A DNA stretch of 64,000 bases. Origin: Salinimicrobium sp963739625 (GTDB lineage: Bacteria > Bacteroidota > Bacteroidia > Flavobacteriales > Flavobacteriaceae). The notes beneath the pieces were generated by a model. It had not been told where the DNA came from and made no database searches. It saw only the letters and a program-made list of their open reading frames with translations. Positions 27,790 through 36,753 of this stretch are shown piece after piece. The stretch lies in the NCBI GenBank assembly GCA_963739625.1, contig CAVUAU010000010.1, positions 1 through 64,000 of the forward strand. The letters run 5' to 3'. Numbering within the stretch: position 1 is the stretch's first letter; the number at the start of each line of letters is the position of its first letter. A program made the position numbers and the translations under genes.

Positions 27790-28425
27790 CTAGTAATTCC
27801 CAATTATTTTGGTAGGATCAATCTTCCTTGGATTATCCGGATTTCTATTATACTTTAAGTCTAAATTTATTGTGGCTAAATAAATAATTGGGGCGCGGTA
27901 AATTATATTTTGAAATTCCTTCTCTGGAATGTCTTGAAAAAGCTCAGAAATTAATTCGTGATCATAATATCCTTGGTCCATGAGTGGCTTCAAACTTTTC
28001 AATTCCTGATAAATGATATGATCTTTTTCCAGTCCCAATTGGGAATAAACTTCAAATGGACATTGATTAAAAATATTGTCGCGTACCATAAAAGAAGTAA
28101 AGTCGAATCGGTTCTCTTCTATTAATTTCTCAATTTGTTTAATCGCAGTCTCTCCGGCTGGATACCTAGTCATGTCCAGATCAATTAGCATCTTCTCATA
28201 GCTATCCTTATGTTTCGAATCTATTATTGAGTTTTCTAATAAAACATTTTCCAAATCTTCAGAAAACCTATAAAAATCGAAGGAGCCCCCCCCCCTAGTG
28301 GTTACAACAGTTTCATTCAATCGTCCATTTACACATTCTCGTAATAAGATTTTAGCTTCATCTCCTTTTTTTTCGCAGCTTGTAGTGGTTAAAAAGATTA
28401 TAAGTAAAATTAAAAGTGACTTCAT
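27790..28425 (-). CDS. Lipoprotein, partner of Rhs protein 2, with poly-G tract
   Basis: 211 residues; lipobox TTSC near residue 17. The body is mainly helical with no recognised family. It starts one base after the Rhs protein 2 stop codon, the same position the TPR lipoprotein has in module 1, so it is probably a cognate partner, anchor or immunity protein. Residues 45-47 (Gly-Gly-Gly) are encoded by ten consecutive G, so a one-base slip would truncate the protein near its N-terminus. Confidence 0.82.
   Translation of the reverse strand: MKSLLILLIIFLTTTSCEKKGDEAKILLRECVNGRLNETVVTTRGGGSFDFYRFSEDLENVLLENSIIDSKHKDSYEKMLIDLDMTRYPAGETAIKQIEKLIEENRFDFTSFMVRDNIFNQCPFEVYSQLGLEKDHIIYQELKSLKPLMDQGYYDHELISELFQDIPEKEFQNIIYRAPIIYLATINLDLKYNRNPDNPRKIDPTKIIGNY
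28286..28295 (-). repeat. Poly-G tract (G10) inside the Rhs-partner lipoprotein gene
   Basis: Ten consecutive G on the coding strand encoding Gly45-Gly47. The frame is open at this length (ON state). It is the second G10 tract in the Rhs modules; elsewhere in the window the longest runs I noticed are six or seven. Confidence 0.85.
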
Positions 28426-28426
28426 A

Positions 28427-31400
28427 TTAATTGCTTATTATATTGCTATTTCGAATGTAATTAAACTTTGGGTATCGTGTGTTCAGTCGTCGCATTAGAA
28501 TATCTGAGTTTTGACCAGAAGTGGAAATAAAATAATCCCCCATATTACCACCGCTACTGGGGTGATACACGGGTAATCGCAAATTAGTCTGATTTTTAAA
28601 TTGAGTATTCCCTCCACGTGTCGGATCAGGACGACTTACGAAATTTCCTAACCCCACTGTTAAGTTAGAGCCATCTAGTGTGGCTGACCGGTATAAAGGA
28701 ATATCATAATTCAGTCTCACTTCGGTTCCTTCGATACACATCATGGCATTTCCTGATAACATACTCCTCATATTTATATTCGAGAAATAAGATTCTGGTT
28801 GAAATGCATATCCTCCATTTGTAGTTGATTGATCAGAGCTATAAACATAATGATCCCATCTTCTTTGCTCGCTCTGACCTTCAGGTGAATTCAAATCCAA
28901 TTTCAGAACTTCTCCTCTTGATGCGAGATTATTACCCTTTAAATTATAAGGATTTACTTCTGACACCTTTTGACCTGAAATTTCTGTTCCAACATCTATT
29001 TTAGTGTCACCTTTAGTTCCAGTAATGGCTTCCGCATCTTTTTGACTAATGCCATATTGCGAAGACAGGGTTTTAGCACTATCACCTTGTTCAGCAATAT
29101 ATGAGGTAGATCCATCTTCGTTGAGATTGGGTATCCATTCAGCTGCCATTCCAGTTGGATCAATGAAATTTATCGGATTATTCATCATAGCATTGTATGG
29201 GGAGTACGAAATATAATCCTCCGCCAACGGATCAATATTCATCCACCTACCCAAAGCCGCATCATAGTTTCTCGCACCGAAGTCATACCAGTCAATGTTT
29301 TTACCTCCTATGGTTTCATCCTGTAGTTCTTTACCTCCAAACTTAAACATTTTTGCAGCGCTGTTCCCGTGCCCGTTGGGAGCATCATTATAACCTTTAT
29401 GCCTAAGCCCAAATGGGTAGTAGTTATTCTCCTCTGAGATTACCACACTCGGTGATAAAGCTGTTCCATTGTTAAAGTAACTTAACCTTATATTCCCCAA
29501 GTGGTCTTTGTACTGGTAATGATATTTGTAGGAGCCAGCATTATTTTCTACATACCCTTCAGGATGATGGAAGATCTGGAGGGTACCGCTACCACTATCA
29601 CCGGATCTTTTATATAAATAATTACCCGCATAAAAAGTATAACTATTAGGTTGGCCGCTTTCTACAACCTTCTTTTGAAGTTTTACCCCTGTCGCATCGT
29701 AAATAAATGTGATTGTTCCGCCACCTATACTAACGCTCTTTGGTAAATTAAGGTGGTTATAGGTAATAGCTGTAATGCCTTTGTTCAAATCGGTTTTCAT
29801 ATTTCCATTGGTGTCATAGGTATAGTCTGTAGAGCTATCCATAGCCGTTCCTAATAGATCATCTTTGAACCCATAAGTGTCATTTCCAGCATCAGAAACA
29901 ATTTGAAGCTTGTTACCACTATCATAGATATAAGTAAGCTTATCCATTTCTCCAAAACTGCTAGAGGTGGAGTTAATTGCGCCTCCTCGGGTCAAGGTAG
30001 TGATATTTCCGTTTTTATCATACATTATCCCACTAACATTGTAATTACTGCTATTCGCGATAGCCGAAGTAATACGGTTTAGGTGGTCATAGCCGTAGCG
30101 GTACCATTTCAAATTGCTATCGGTATTTGCTGTTCTCCATTCCGTTTCTGCTATATTACCGTTGAATAAGGGGGCCCCGCTGTGGTCAACGGTGTTATAA
30201 TTGATCCCAAATGAAAACAAATCTGTTCCCAAAATTGCAGGATTGTTGATCTGCTTGAGCCAACCTCTCACATTGTAGGTATAATCCACTGTTTGCAGGC
30301 GAGATTTTCCTTCTTCATTTCCTACTCCTCTACTTTTTAACTGGCCTAGTTTATCATACTCATTCGAGGCTATCACTTCCGGAGTCGATCCATTGATACT
30401 CTGCGTGTGAGTCTTTAAACGATTTACATGATCATAAGTGAAATTGTCTACAGTAACTATGGTAGGCTGTCCCGATTTGCTATGAGTCGCTTTGGCAACT
30501 TCAATATTACCAATAAAATCAAGATCACTCTCTACAAGATCTGTAGTACCCAGAAATGAGTTTATTGATTTACTCCAGATTACCCTTCCCTTTTTATCAT
30601 AGGCACTCACTGTTGTAATCCAATTTGAGGTATCAAGAACCCGAACTTTACTTACTGTTGGTAATCCTTTTGTGGCTGTGCTGGTGCTTTCACCTAGAGA
30701 GTTGGCAGCAGGAACTACTATTCCTCCCTGTGCAGAGGAGGCAAGATACGTATCGTAATAATTTTCGGTGTGGATCTCGCTAATATAACTTTTAGGATAA
30801 GCATTATTAGTGTAATAAATGGAAGTCCCTCCTAATGTAAGAGCGCTTCCTCTATTTTCAAATTGAGAAGTGTAAGCATCTGCCTCTGCTTGTAGGGTCG
30901 TACGGCTCGCTGTTCTTGTCACCAGCCCCGTATAAACCACTCTTCCAAAAGCATCATACTTAGTGAACAACCACTTGTTCTGAGCTTTAAGATTTGGATC
31001 CTGGGTCATAATAGGCTGATCAAGCTTGTTATAGACTATTGACTCCCAATTTGTCGCAATTCCTTTGCCAGGTAGCTTTTTTTCAATAAGCCTATTCCTT
31101 CCGTCATACCTGTATTGATAACATAATTCGGCAAGCTCTGTTGCTGAAATACCATCTGAAGTCACGACTTTCGGAGGAATTACGTAAGTAAGATTGCCAT
31201 AATCATCATAGACGTAATAGGTATCATGAGCAGCTCCTGCATTATAAGTTCTTTTTAGAACTACCCTCCCCTGCTTATCCTTAAATTCTTCACTTGTATT
31301 ATTGACTCCTGAAGTCCAGTTTTCATCTTTGGTGATGTTCTTGTAAAGGTCTCCTGCACCGTAATAAGAAGTTGTACTTTGAATTAAAGTAGGAGCATAA

Positions 31401-32488
31401 GTAGAAGAAAGGCTTACGCTGTAGAGTCTGACTTCATTGGCTAAATTAGATTCATAATTAAATTTTATTGTGTAGTCTGTATCACTGTTCTTATTAACAG
31501 CCCAGGCTGTTCCCGGTGCTCCCTGTTCTAGCACTCTGTTTAAAGGCGAGGCCTCGAAATGAGTTTCAGAATAAGGGTTTGTGTTTTCAGCTAATACTCC
31601 CTCGAAATCTTGAGAATGAATGGACTTGTAACGATTTTGGGTCTTTAAAATCGTCCCAGTTTTTAGCTCACCTGGAAGACCAACGGTATCAGGATAAGAT
31701 AAATATTTCTTGTCTTCCCTACCATAGTCATCATAGCCTAAATGGGTAACGATGTCACTTTCGTCATTTGCTCCCTGCCTAATGGCAATATGTTGCATTG
31801 GTCTTCCAAGTCCATCAAAATATGTGATTTCATCAATAACATCATCAGTAGTAGGCACAGTAAGAGGGGAAAAAACCTCATTTCGATACAACCTCTTGAA
31901 AACATAATTTTCATCAGATAAGGTCACATTACCCGCCGGACAACCAGCCTGGGGTCCAGGATCATTTGGACATTTATCATCACTATTGGCCGAGTATCCT
32001 GCTGGTTGTGTACAACCGGTTGCAGTTGGGGAAGCTGTTCCAAAACCATCACCATCCACATCCCTGTACCAGATAGTCTCTGGGTTTGTGCTTGCATCTG
32101 AATCATCACAATCTCCCCCAGCTAAGATGTAAGTACTAGGTTGGCTACATTGCGTTCTGGTATCAGATGGATCTCCATATCCATCACCGTCAGCATCTTT
32201 ATACCAAATGGTGCCGGGGTTTTTTAAGGCATTTGTATCGTCACAATCCAAGGCATTGGCAACGTAACCCATTGGTTGAGAGCTGCTGGTCGTTGTGACA
32301 TTCGGATCCCCATATCCATCTCCGTCTACATCACGGTTCCAAAGAGAGCCTCCATCGCCGGGTGGCGGTAATATCACCATAGCTCCAACTTCTTCAGTTG
32401 AATTCTTTTTATTATTTCCAGATTGGTTTTGACTAAAAATAGCCTGCCCGAAAAGAAATATCACAAGTAAGGTCAGAAATTGCTTCAT
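28427..32488 (-). CDS. DUF6443 Rhs/YD-repeat protein 2 with MopE-type repeats
   Basis: 1353-residue exported protein. The signal peptide ends at IFSQ. Residues about 50-180 carry three MopE/thrombospondin-3-like repeats (WYKDADGDGYGDP ... CSQP ... GDCDDSDA). From about 185 comes a DUF6443 domain (ENYVFKRLYRNEVF, ITYFDGLGRPMQHIAIRQG), then YD repeats and the Rhs core (YKDHLGNIRLSYF, YYPFGLRHKGYND, ARNYDAALGRWMNIDPLAEDY) ending near IDPTGM at residue 1108. The variable tip of about 245 residues starts with a LysM-like segment (YIAEQGDSAKTLSSQYGISQKDAEAITG) and ends in an unrecognised domain. It follows the shell-type gene by 5 bp and precedes the lipoprotein gene by 1 bp. Confidence 0.92.
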   Translation of the reverse strand: MKQFLTLLVIFLFGQAIFSQNQSGNNKKNSTEEVGAMVILPPPGDGGSLWNRDVDGDGYGDPNVTTTSSSQPMGYVANALDCDDTNALKNPGTIWYKDADGDGYGDPSDTRTQCSQPSTYILAGGDCDDSDASTNPETIWYRDVDGDGFGTASPTATGCTQPAGYSANSDDKCPNDPGPQAGCPAGNVTLSDENYVFKRLYRNEVFSPLTVPTTDDVIDEITYFDGLGRPMQHIAIRQGANDESDIVTHLGYDDYGREDKKYLSYPDTVGLPGELKTGTILKTQNRYKSIHSQDFEGVLAENTNPYSETHFEASPLNRVLEQGAPGTAWAVNKNSDTDYTIKFNYESNLANEVRLYSVSLSSTYAPTLIQSTTSYYGAGDLYKNITKDENWTSGVNNTSEEFKDKQGRVVLKRTYNAGAAHDTYYVYDDYGNLTYVIPPKVVTSDGISATELAELCYQYRYDGRNRLIEKKLPGKGIATNWESIVYNKLDQPIMTQDPNLKAQNKWLFTKYDAFGRVVYTGLVTRTASRTTLQAEADAYTSQFENRGSALTLGGTSIYYTNNAYPKSYISEIHTENYYDTYLASSAQGGIVVPAANSLGESTSTATKGLPTVSKVRVLDTSNWITTVSAYDKKGRVIWSKSINSFLGTTDLVESDLDFIGNIEVAKATHSKSGQPTIVTVDNFTYDHVNRLKTHTQSINGSTPEVIASNEYDKLGQLKSRGVGNEEGKSRLQTVDYTYNVRGWLKQINNPAILGTDLFSFGINYNTVDHSGAPLFNGNIAETEWRTANTDSNLKWYRYGYDHLNRITSAIANSSNYNVSGIMYDKNGNITTLTRGGAINSTSSSFGEMDKLTYIYDSGNKLQIVSDAGNDTYGFKDDLLGTAMDSSTDYTYDTNGNMKTDLNKGITAITYNHLNLPKSVSIGGGTITFIYDATGVKLQKKVVESGQPNSYTFYAGNYLYKRSGDSGSGTLQIFHHPEGYVENNAGSYKYHYQYKDHLGNIRLSYFNNGTALSPSVVISEENNYYPFGLRHKGYNDAPNGHGNSAAKMFKFGGKELQDETIGGKNIDWYDFGARNYDAALGRWMNIDPLAEDYISYSPYNAMMNNPINFIDPTGMAAEWIPNLNEDGSTSYIAEQGDSAKTLSSQYGISQKDAEAITGTKGDTKIDVGTEISGQKVSEVNPYNLKGNNLASRGEVLKLDLNSPEGQSEQRRWDHYVYSSDQSTTNGGYAFQPESYFSNINMRSMLSGNAMMCIEGTEVRLNYDIPLYRSATLDGSNLTVGLGNFVSRPDPTRGGNTQFKNQTNLRLPVYHPSSGGNMGDYFISTSGQNSDILMRRLNTRYPKFNYIRNSNIISN

Positions 32489-32493
32489 CCTGG

Positions 32494-35400
32494 TTAATTT
32501 TTGTAGTTATACTTATTTTCAGAAATGATTTTATCATCATTGTCTTTCACCAGATGAAGCCGATTAAAACTGTCATATTCATAAAAAGTTGTTATTCCTC
32601 GAGGGTCAGTAATACTTGTTACTCCTACCAAAGGTTCATAAGTAGAAGTGGTGACCATTGCATTGGGTAAACCATTTCTAATTTTATTCAGTTCCAGACG
32701 CATATTATCTTCGGTAGTGGATAGATCATTAAGTATTGTCTGATCGAATAGAACTGAAACTTCATCATAGGTAGCATTTTCTATTTTTGCCACCGGGTAT
32801 TGGTTCTGGTAGCCATAGATAAAAACTACATGGGGTCCGCCCGGTTTGCTCACTTCAAGGGGATTACCAAAGTCATCGTATCGGTAGTAGATCAACCTTT
32901 CTTGCAGTGGGTCCTCTTTTTTAGAGGCAAAGACTTTTTCTTTTAGTGTTTGGGCATTAGCCATATTAGCATAACTAATTCTGGAAACCTGCTTTTGAAT
33001 TCCGTTTTGATTTTGATGCACCTGTATAAGTTCCCCCATGCGGTGACCATCAGCTCTTTGTAAACTCTCGATTGCATCAAACTCTTGGGTAGTAAGAGTA
33101 GAGTTTCCAAGACTTGTCTTGGACGTTACATCATCAGGATATTTGTAAGTAGTGGAAAGCTGGTTACCCTTACTGTCCACTGTCTCCTTTCGTGTCATCT
33201 GAAGATGAGTGGTATTATCATAATAATAGTCAGTCACAGTTGTCACAGGATTTGCACCATTGAGATCATAATCGATTTCTTTTGTTTGAGAGAGATAGTT
33301 CCACTGTGAAAGAATCTTATACTCATAGATATCAAAGTTTTCCAGTGTATGAAGACTAATGTTCTGGCCTGCTTTACCATAACAAGGATTTTCATAAGTA
33401 ATTCCCTGAAGCACGTTGTTATTTCCAAGGGCAATGCATTTCGTAGGATCTATTTCTCGTAGTTTCCAGTAGAAATGGTCGTGAGCAGCCGTACATACAT
33501 AGTGATAATATGGATTGGCGGCATCACCAGAGGTACAATTATATTCATAGAAATATAACGGGTACGAATATTTTTTACTTACCACATATCCATACAGTTG
33601 ATCAGAATAACGTTCATCTTTTGTATACGTATTTTGAATTTCTTTTAAAACCGTAAATGATGTTCCATTCTTTTTGAAATATTGCACTCCTACCTCCTTA
33701 CCCTTCAGAATTCCTGTATTAGACATAGGAAGGTATGGCCCGTCATCCCCTACTAGAACATATCCATTAGTATCGTGCTCAAATAAAAAGGAATGTTCTT
33801 CTCCTCCATTTTCAAAATTGTCACCCCCATAGCTCACTGTTACATCTTCATAAGCAACCTCATAGTCTGTATCATATAAGTATCCGAAAGAATCGGCACT
33901 ATAAACATCATACTTGCAATCATAAGGATAAGTGATACTTCCACTTTGACATTGCAGACGCATAATCGACTTTATTGATCTTAAAACATTGTCCTTTCGT
34001 TGTGTTGCCTTTGATTGAGAATAATTTTCTTTTTTATTATAGTAAAATCTTCGCGTATTGGTTTGGCCGGTGGAAGGCTCGTAATCTTTGATCGTTTTGA
34101 TTCGCATACCTCCCAACAAAACTTCCCCTGGTGTATTTTCAGAAGTATAATAAATCAGCTTGGCTATAGCATCATAGCAGTAATTCGGCATGTTTCCCAC
34201 TATTTCTAAAGAGAAGCTAGCACCACTATTAAGATAAATGTCCCGCGAATCTCTAAAACCATAGTTTGTATTCCCACTATTTCCTGAAAGTTTTATGCTA
34301 AAAGTCTCTGAATTGCTGGTGTCATACAAATTAATATTGACCTGATCCAAGTGAGGGGAATTGCCACAACTTTGGTATTGAGTAATTTCGCCGTAAAGTT
34401 TTGCGGGATGCGAAATATCCATGGCTCCTGCTGAAAAAGGTTTAGTTACTATCGTGCCCGTATTCTCATTGATCTCGACTGAAATTTCATGCTTCACAAA
34501 TCCCTCTGTCATCCCCCAAGATGAGTGAGGCTCATATTCAAAAGAGGTATAACCTTTAGTCGGGTAAGTTATTTTTTCCAGTAAACCAATACTAGACTTT
34601 TCGGGATCTATACTTCTATCAGCATAATCTGAAGGCGAATTAAATCCTGTCGGCATGGTGCCATAAAATTCTCCGATGTAAGGGATTAGATGACCATTAC
34701 TTTTTCCGTTGTAGTAACCAAGCATGTCCTGACCTCGGTCAAGTCGCTCCGGCATCTGATCAACCTTTACATAATTTAAAGAATAATTCTTATCAGGATC
34801 TTTAAATTGTACCTTAGTAAGAAAAGGCCTCTTGGTCGACGTCACATAATGAAAAAGATTTATCTTGTCAATTTCCTTACTCTTGGAGTTTAAAACACGA
34901 ATCTGGCTCAAAAGCTTTACGGGGGCATCAGCTATGGTGGAATGGCTAAAAAGAATGCTCCCCGTCTTGCCACTTATTTCCTCCAAAAGCCGAATTTCAT
35001 TTGTGACTATGTTTGTATTCGAGTTATAACTCGTTTCCGGACATCCTCCCCCATCAGCACCACATCCTCCATCGTTAGCAATTTCACGCACTCGTAGTAC
35101 ATCCTGATTTGATGCGATGTAACCCTGACCAATAGGTTGACTATACTTAAAGCTTATCGTATCACCTAAAGGATGTACAATTTGATCAAGATACCATGCA
35201 GTTTTTTCTATTATTTCATGATGAGTAGGTCCACTGTCATCAAATTTTTTGGTTACTTCTTCACTGGAAAAAATGTATTTTATGCCCTTTGAAGTAGTAA
35301 TCTCGAAACCATTTGTTCCATCGATCCCAATAGGAATAATTTTAATGTCCTGAGGATGCATCTGAAGAACTCTTCCATCGTGAGCTATTACAAATTTTCC

Positions 35401-35883
35401 GCTATAACCTGGAAAAGAAAAAAGATACTCATCTCGATTTAAGTCAGGATTACCAACCAGATTTGCACCAAATAACAATTTATTATTTAGGGGATCATCC
35501 AGATCACTCAAGGAGCCCGGAGGGACATATCCCGGTGTGTGCCTATCGTCTGCATCACCTTTTATAATTCGTGTCACAACTCCTCCAGCTTTCATATTCC
35601 ATCCTAATCCAATGTTTGTGGTTAGCTGGTCTACTTTTATACCATTTGAAGCATAATCAAGAGAAATAGGAACAGACAGTTCCCCTGATTTAAAGTTATA
35701 GATAGGTATGGAGGCCTGAGGAGTTCCGGTGAAGTATCCTACAGGTGTAGAGCCATACTTCCCAAGGCTATAAGCGGAAGGTGATGGAGGAAATATCTCT
35801 GGTATATCGTTTTCCTGAGAAAAAACTGAAATACCAAAAAAATTAAAAAGTATAAATATCCAAACAGTTGAAAAGAACTTCAT
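32494..35883 (-). CDS. SpvB/TcaC-like Rhs shell protein 2
   Basis: 1129 residues; signal peptide ending at VFSQ. The N-terminal region (YGSTPVGYFTGTPQASIPIYNFKSGELSVPISLDYASNG, TTNIGLGWNMKAGGVVTRIIKG) is the characteristic start of Bacteroidota Rhs-partner proteins related to SpvB/TcaC. The C-terminus has YD motifs (YYRYDDFGNPLEVSKPGG, GITTFYEYDSFNRLHLVKDND). It is the first gene of Rhs module 2, directly behind an operator palindrome, and is followed by the DUF6443 Rhs protein. It is about 660 residues shorter than its module 1 counterpart. Confidence 0.9.
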   Translation of the reverse strand: MKFFSTVWIFILFNFFGISVFSQENDIPEIFPPSPSAYSLGKYGSTPVGYFTGTPQASIPIYNFKSGELSVPISLDYASNGIKVDQLTTNIGLGWNMKAGGVVTRIIKGDADDRHTPGYVPPGSLSDLDDPLNNKLLFGANLVGNPDLNRDEYLFSFPGYSGKFVIAHDGRVLQMHPQDIKIIPIGIDGTNGFEITTSKGIKYIFSSEEVTKKFDDSGPTHHEIIEKTAWYLDQIVHPLGDTISFKYSQPIGQGYIASNQDVLRVREIANDGGCGADGGGCPETSYNSNTNIVTNEIRLLEEISGKTGSILFSHSTIADAPVKLLSQIRVLNSKSKEIDKINLFHYVTSTKRPFLTKVQFKDPDKNYSLNYVKVDQMPERLDRGQDMLGYYNGKSNGHLIPYIGEFYGTMPTGFNSPSDYADRSIDPEKSSIGLLEKITYPTKGYTSFEYEPHSSWGMTEGFVKHEISVEINENTGTIVTKPFSAGAMDISHPAKLYGEITQYQSCGNSPHLDQVNINLYDTSNSETFSIKLSGNSGNTNYGFRDSRDIYLNSGASFSLEIVGNMPNYCYDAIAKLIYYTSENTPGEVLLGGMRIKTIKDYEPSTGQTNTRRFYYNKKENYSQSKATQRKDNVLRSIKSIMRLQCQSGSITYPYDCKYDVYSADSFGYLYDTDYEVAYEDVTVSYGGDNFENGGEEHSFLFEHDTNGYVLVGDDGPYLPMSNTGILKGKEVGVQYFKKNGTSFTVLKEIQNTYTKDERYSDQLYGYVVSKKYSYPLYFYEYNCTSGDAANPYYHYVCTAAHDHFYWKLREIDPTKCIALGNNNVLQGITYENPCYGKAGQNISLHTLENFDIYEYKILSQWNYLSQTKEIDYDLNGANPVTTVTDYYYDNTTHLQMTRKETVDSKGNQLSTTYKYPDDVTSKTSLGNSTLTTQEFDAIESLQRADGHRMGELIQVHQNQNGIQKQVSRISYANMANAQTLKEKVFASKKEDPLQERLIYYRYDDFGNPLEVSKPGGPHVVFIYGYQNQYPVAKIENATYDEVSVLFDQTILNDLSTTEDNMRLELNKIRNGLPNAMVTTSTYEPLVGVTSITDPRGITTFYEYDSFNRLHLVKDNDDKIISENKYNYKN

Positions 35884-35945
35884 TACTAAATTTGTTAAAG
35901 TATATTAACAAATAAAGCGTCGACACTGTCGGAAATAAAATTTTT

Positions 35946-35966
35946 GACCGTAATGTTTTTACGGTT
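35946..35966 (-). promoter_or_regulatory. Palindromic operator, Rhs module 2
   Basis: On the minus strand AACCGTAA-N5-TTACGGTC, one mismatch. A -7 box TTTATTTG lies at 35909-35916 on the minus strand, 29 nt away, with the shell gene starting 25 bp further on. Confidence 0.8.
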
Positions 35967-36078
35967 TGTAATCGGAAATAGAAGAATATTTTAGCTCCCC
36001 GATTTCAAAAATAGAAAACTTCCAAAGCAAAAAGAAAACTTTCCAACTAATGATAGTTCAGATAAAAAACCGTTTTGC

Positions 36079-36753
36079 TTAAAGAAAACCCTTTTTGCGA
36101 GCTTCACTGATCAAAGCCAAATCGCCTTTGTTCTCAACTTCAAGTACTTCTTTTAAAATCTTTTTTCTTTTTTCGATTGCTGCTAAAGAAAGAGGAATTA
36201 TATCTACTAAATCCTTTGTTCTTACCCCTTCAGAGAGGTGAAAAAGAATATTGCGATCATATTCGTCCAGAACAAAATCCTGAGTCAACTGTCTACGCAT
36301 GATATCTATAATGGACTTACTATAATGCACTTCTCCCTCCCTTACTTTATTAAATGCCTTTAAAAATTCTTGTGGAGTGATATCACTTTTTATAAGAAAA
36401 GCTTCAGGATCTAAACTTTTTAAAATATTTAATAGCCTTATATTTTCACTGTACATCGTGAGAACAATGAGTGCGGTATTAGGAGACTTTTTTCTTATGA
36501 CCTTTCCCAAGTCCTCCCCTGAAAGTATTTTTCTGTCTTTAGAAGGTGGTAAATTAATATCAAGAATGACAATATCATAGGAGGAAGAAAAAAGAGAGCC
36601 ATTTATTCTTTCATATGCTTCATCACAGTTTTGGGCAATATCAATGACAAACTGAAGCTCATCTCCTGGGAACGATTCCTGAAGCTTGCTTTTATACCCT
36701 TCTAAAATTAGTGAATGATCATCTACCATCAACATTTTAACTACTTTACTCAT
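36079..36753 (-). CDS. LuxR/NarL-type response regulator
   Basis: 224 residues. The receiver domain has the acidic pair in MLMVDDHS, phosphoacceptor Asp65 in VILDINLPP, the Thr in IVLTMYS and the conserved Lys in AFLIKSDI, so it should be phosphorylated. A C-terminal LuxR-type helix-turn-helix (LSEGVRTKDLVDIIPLSLAAIEKRKKILKEVL) binds DNA. It overlaps the kinase gene by 8 bp and is its cognate partner. It is a candidate for binding the palindromes in this island, because NarL-family proteins often bind inverted repeats, although its own operon has only a weak version of the site. Confidence 0.94.
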   Translation of the reverse strand: MSKVVKMLMVDDHSLILEGYKSKLQESFPGDELQFVIDIAQNCDEAYERINGSLFSSSYDIVILDINLPPSKDRKILSGEDLGKVIRKKSPNTALIVLTMYSENIRLLNILKSLDPEAFLIKSDITPQEFLKAFNKVREGEVHYSKSIIDIMRRQLTQDFVLDEYDRNILFHLSEGVRTKDLVDIIPLSLAAIEKRKKILKEVLEVENKGDLALISEARKKGFL

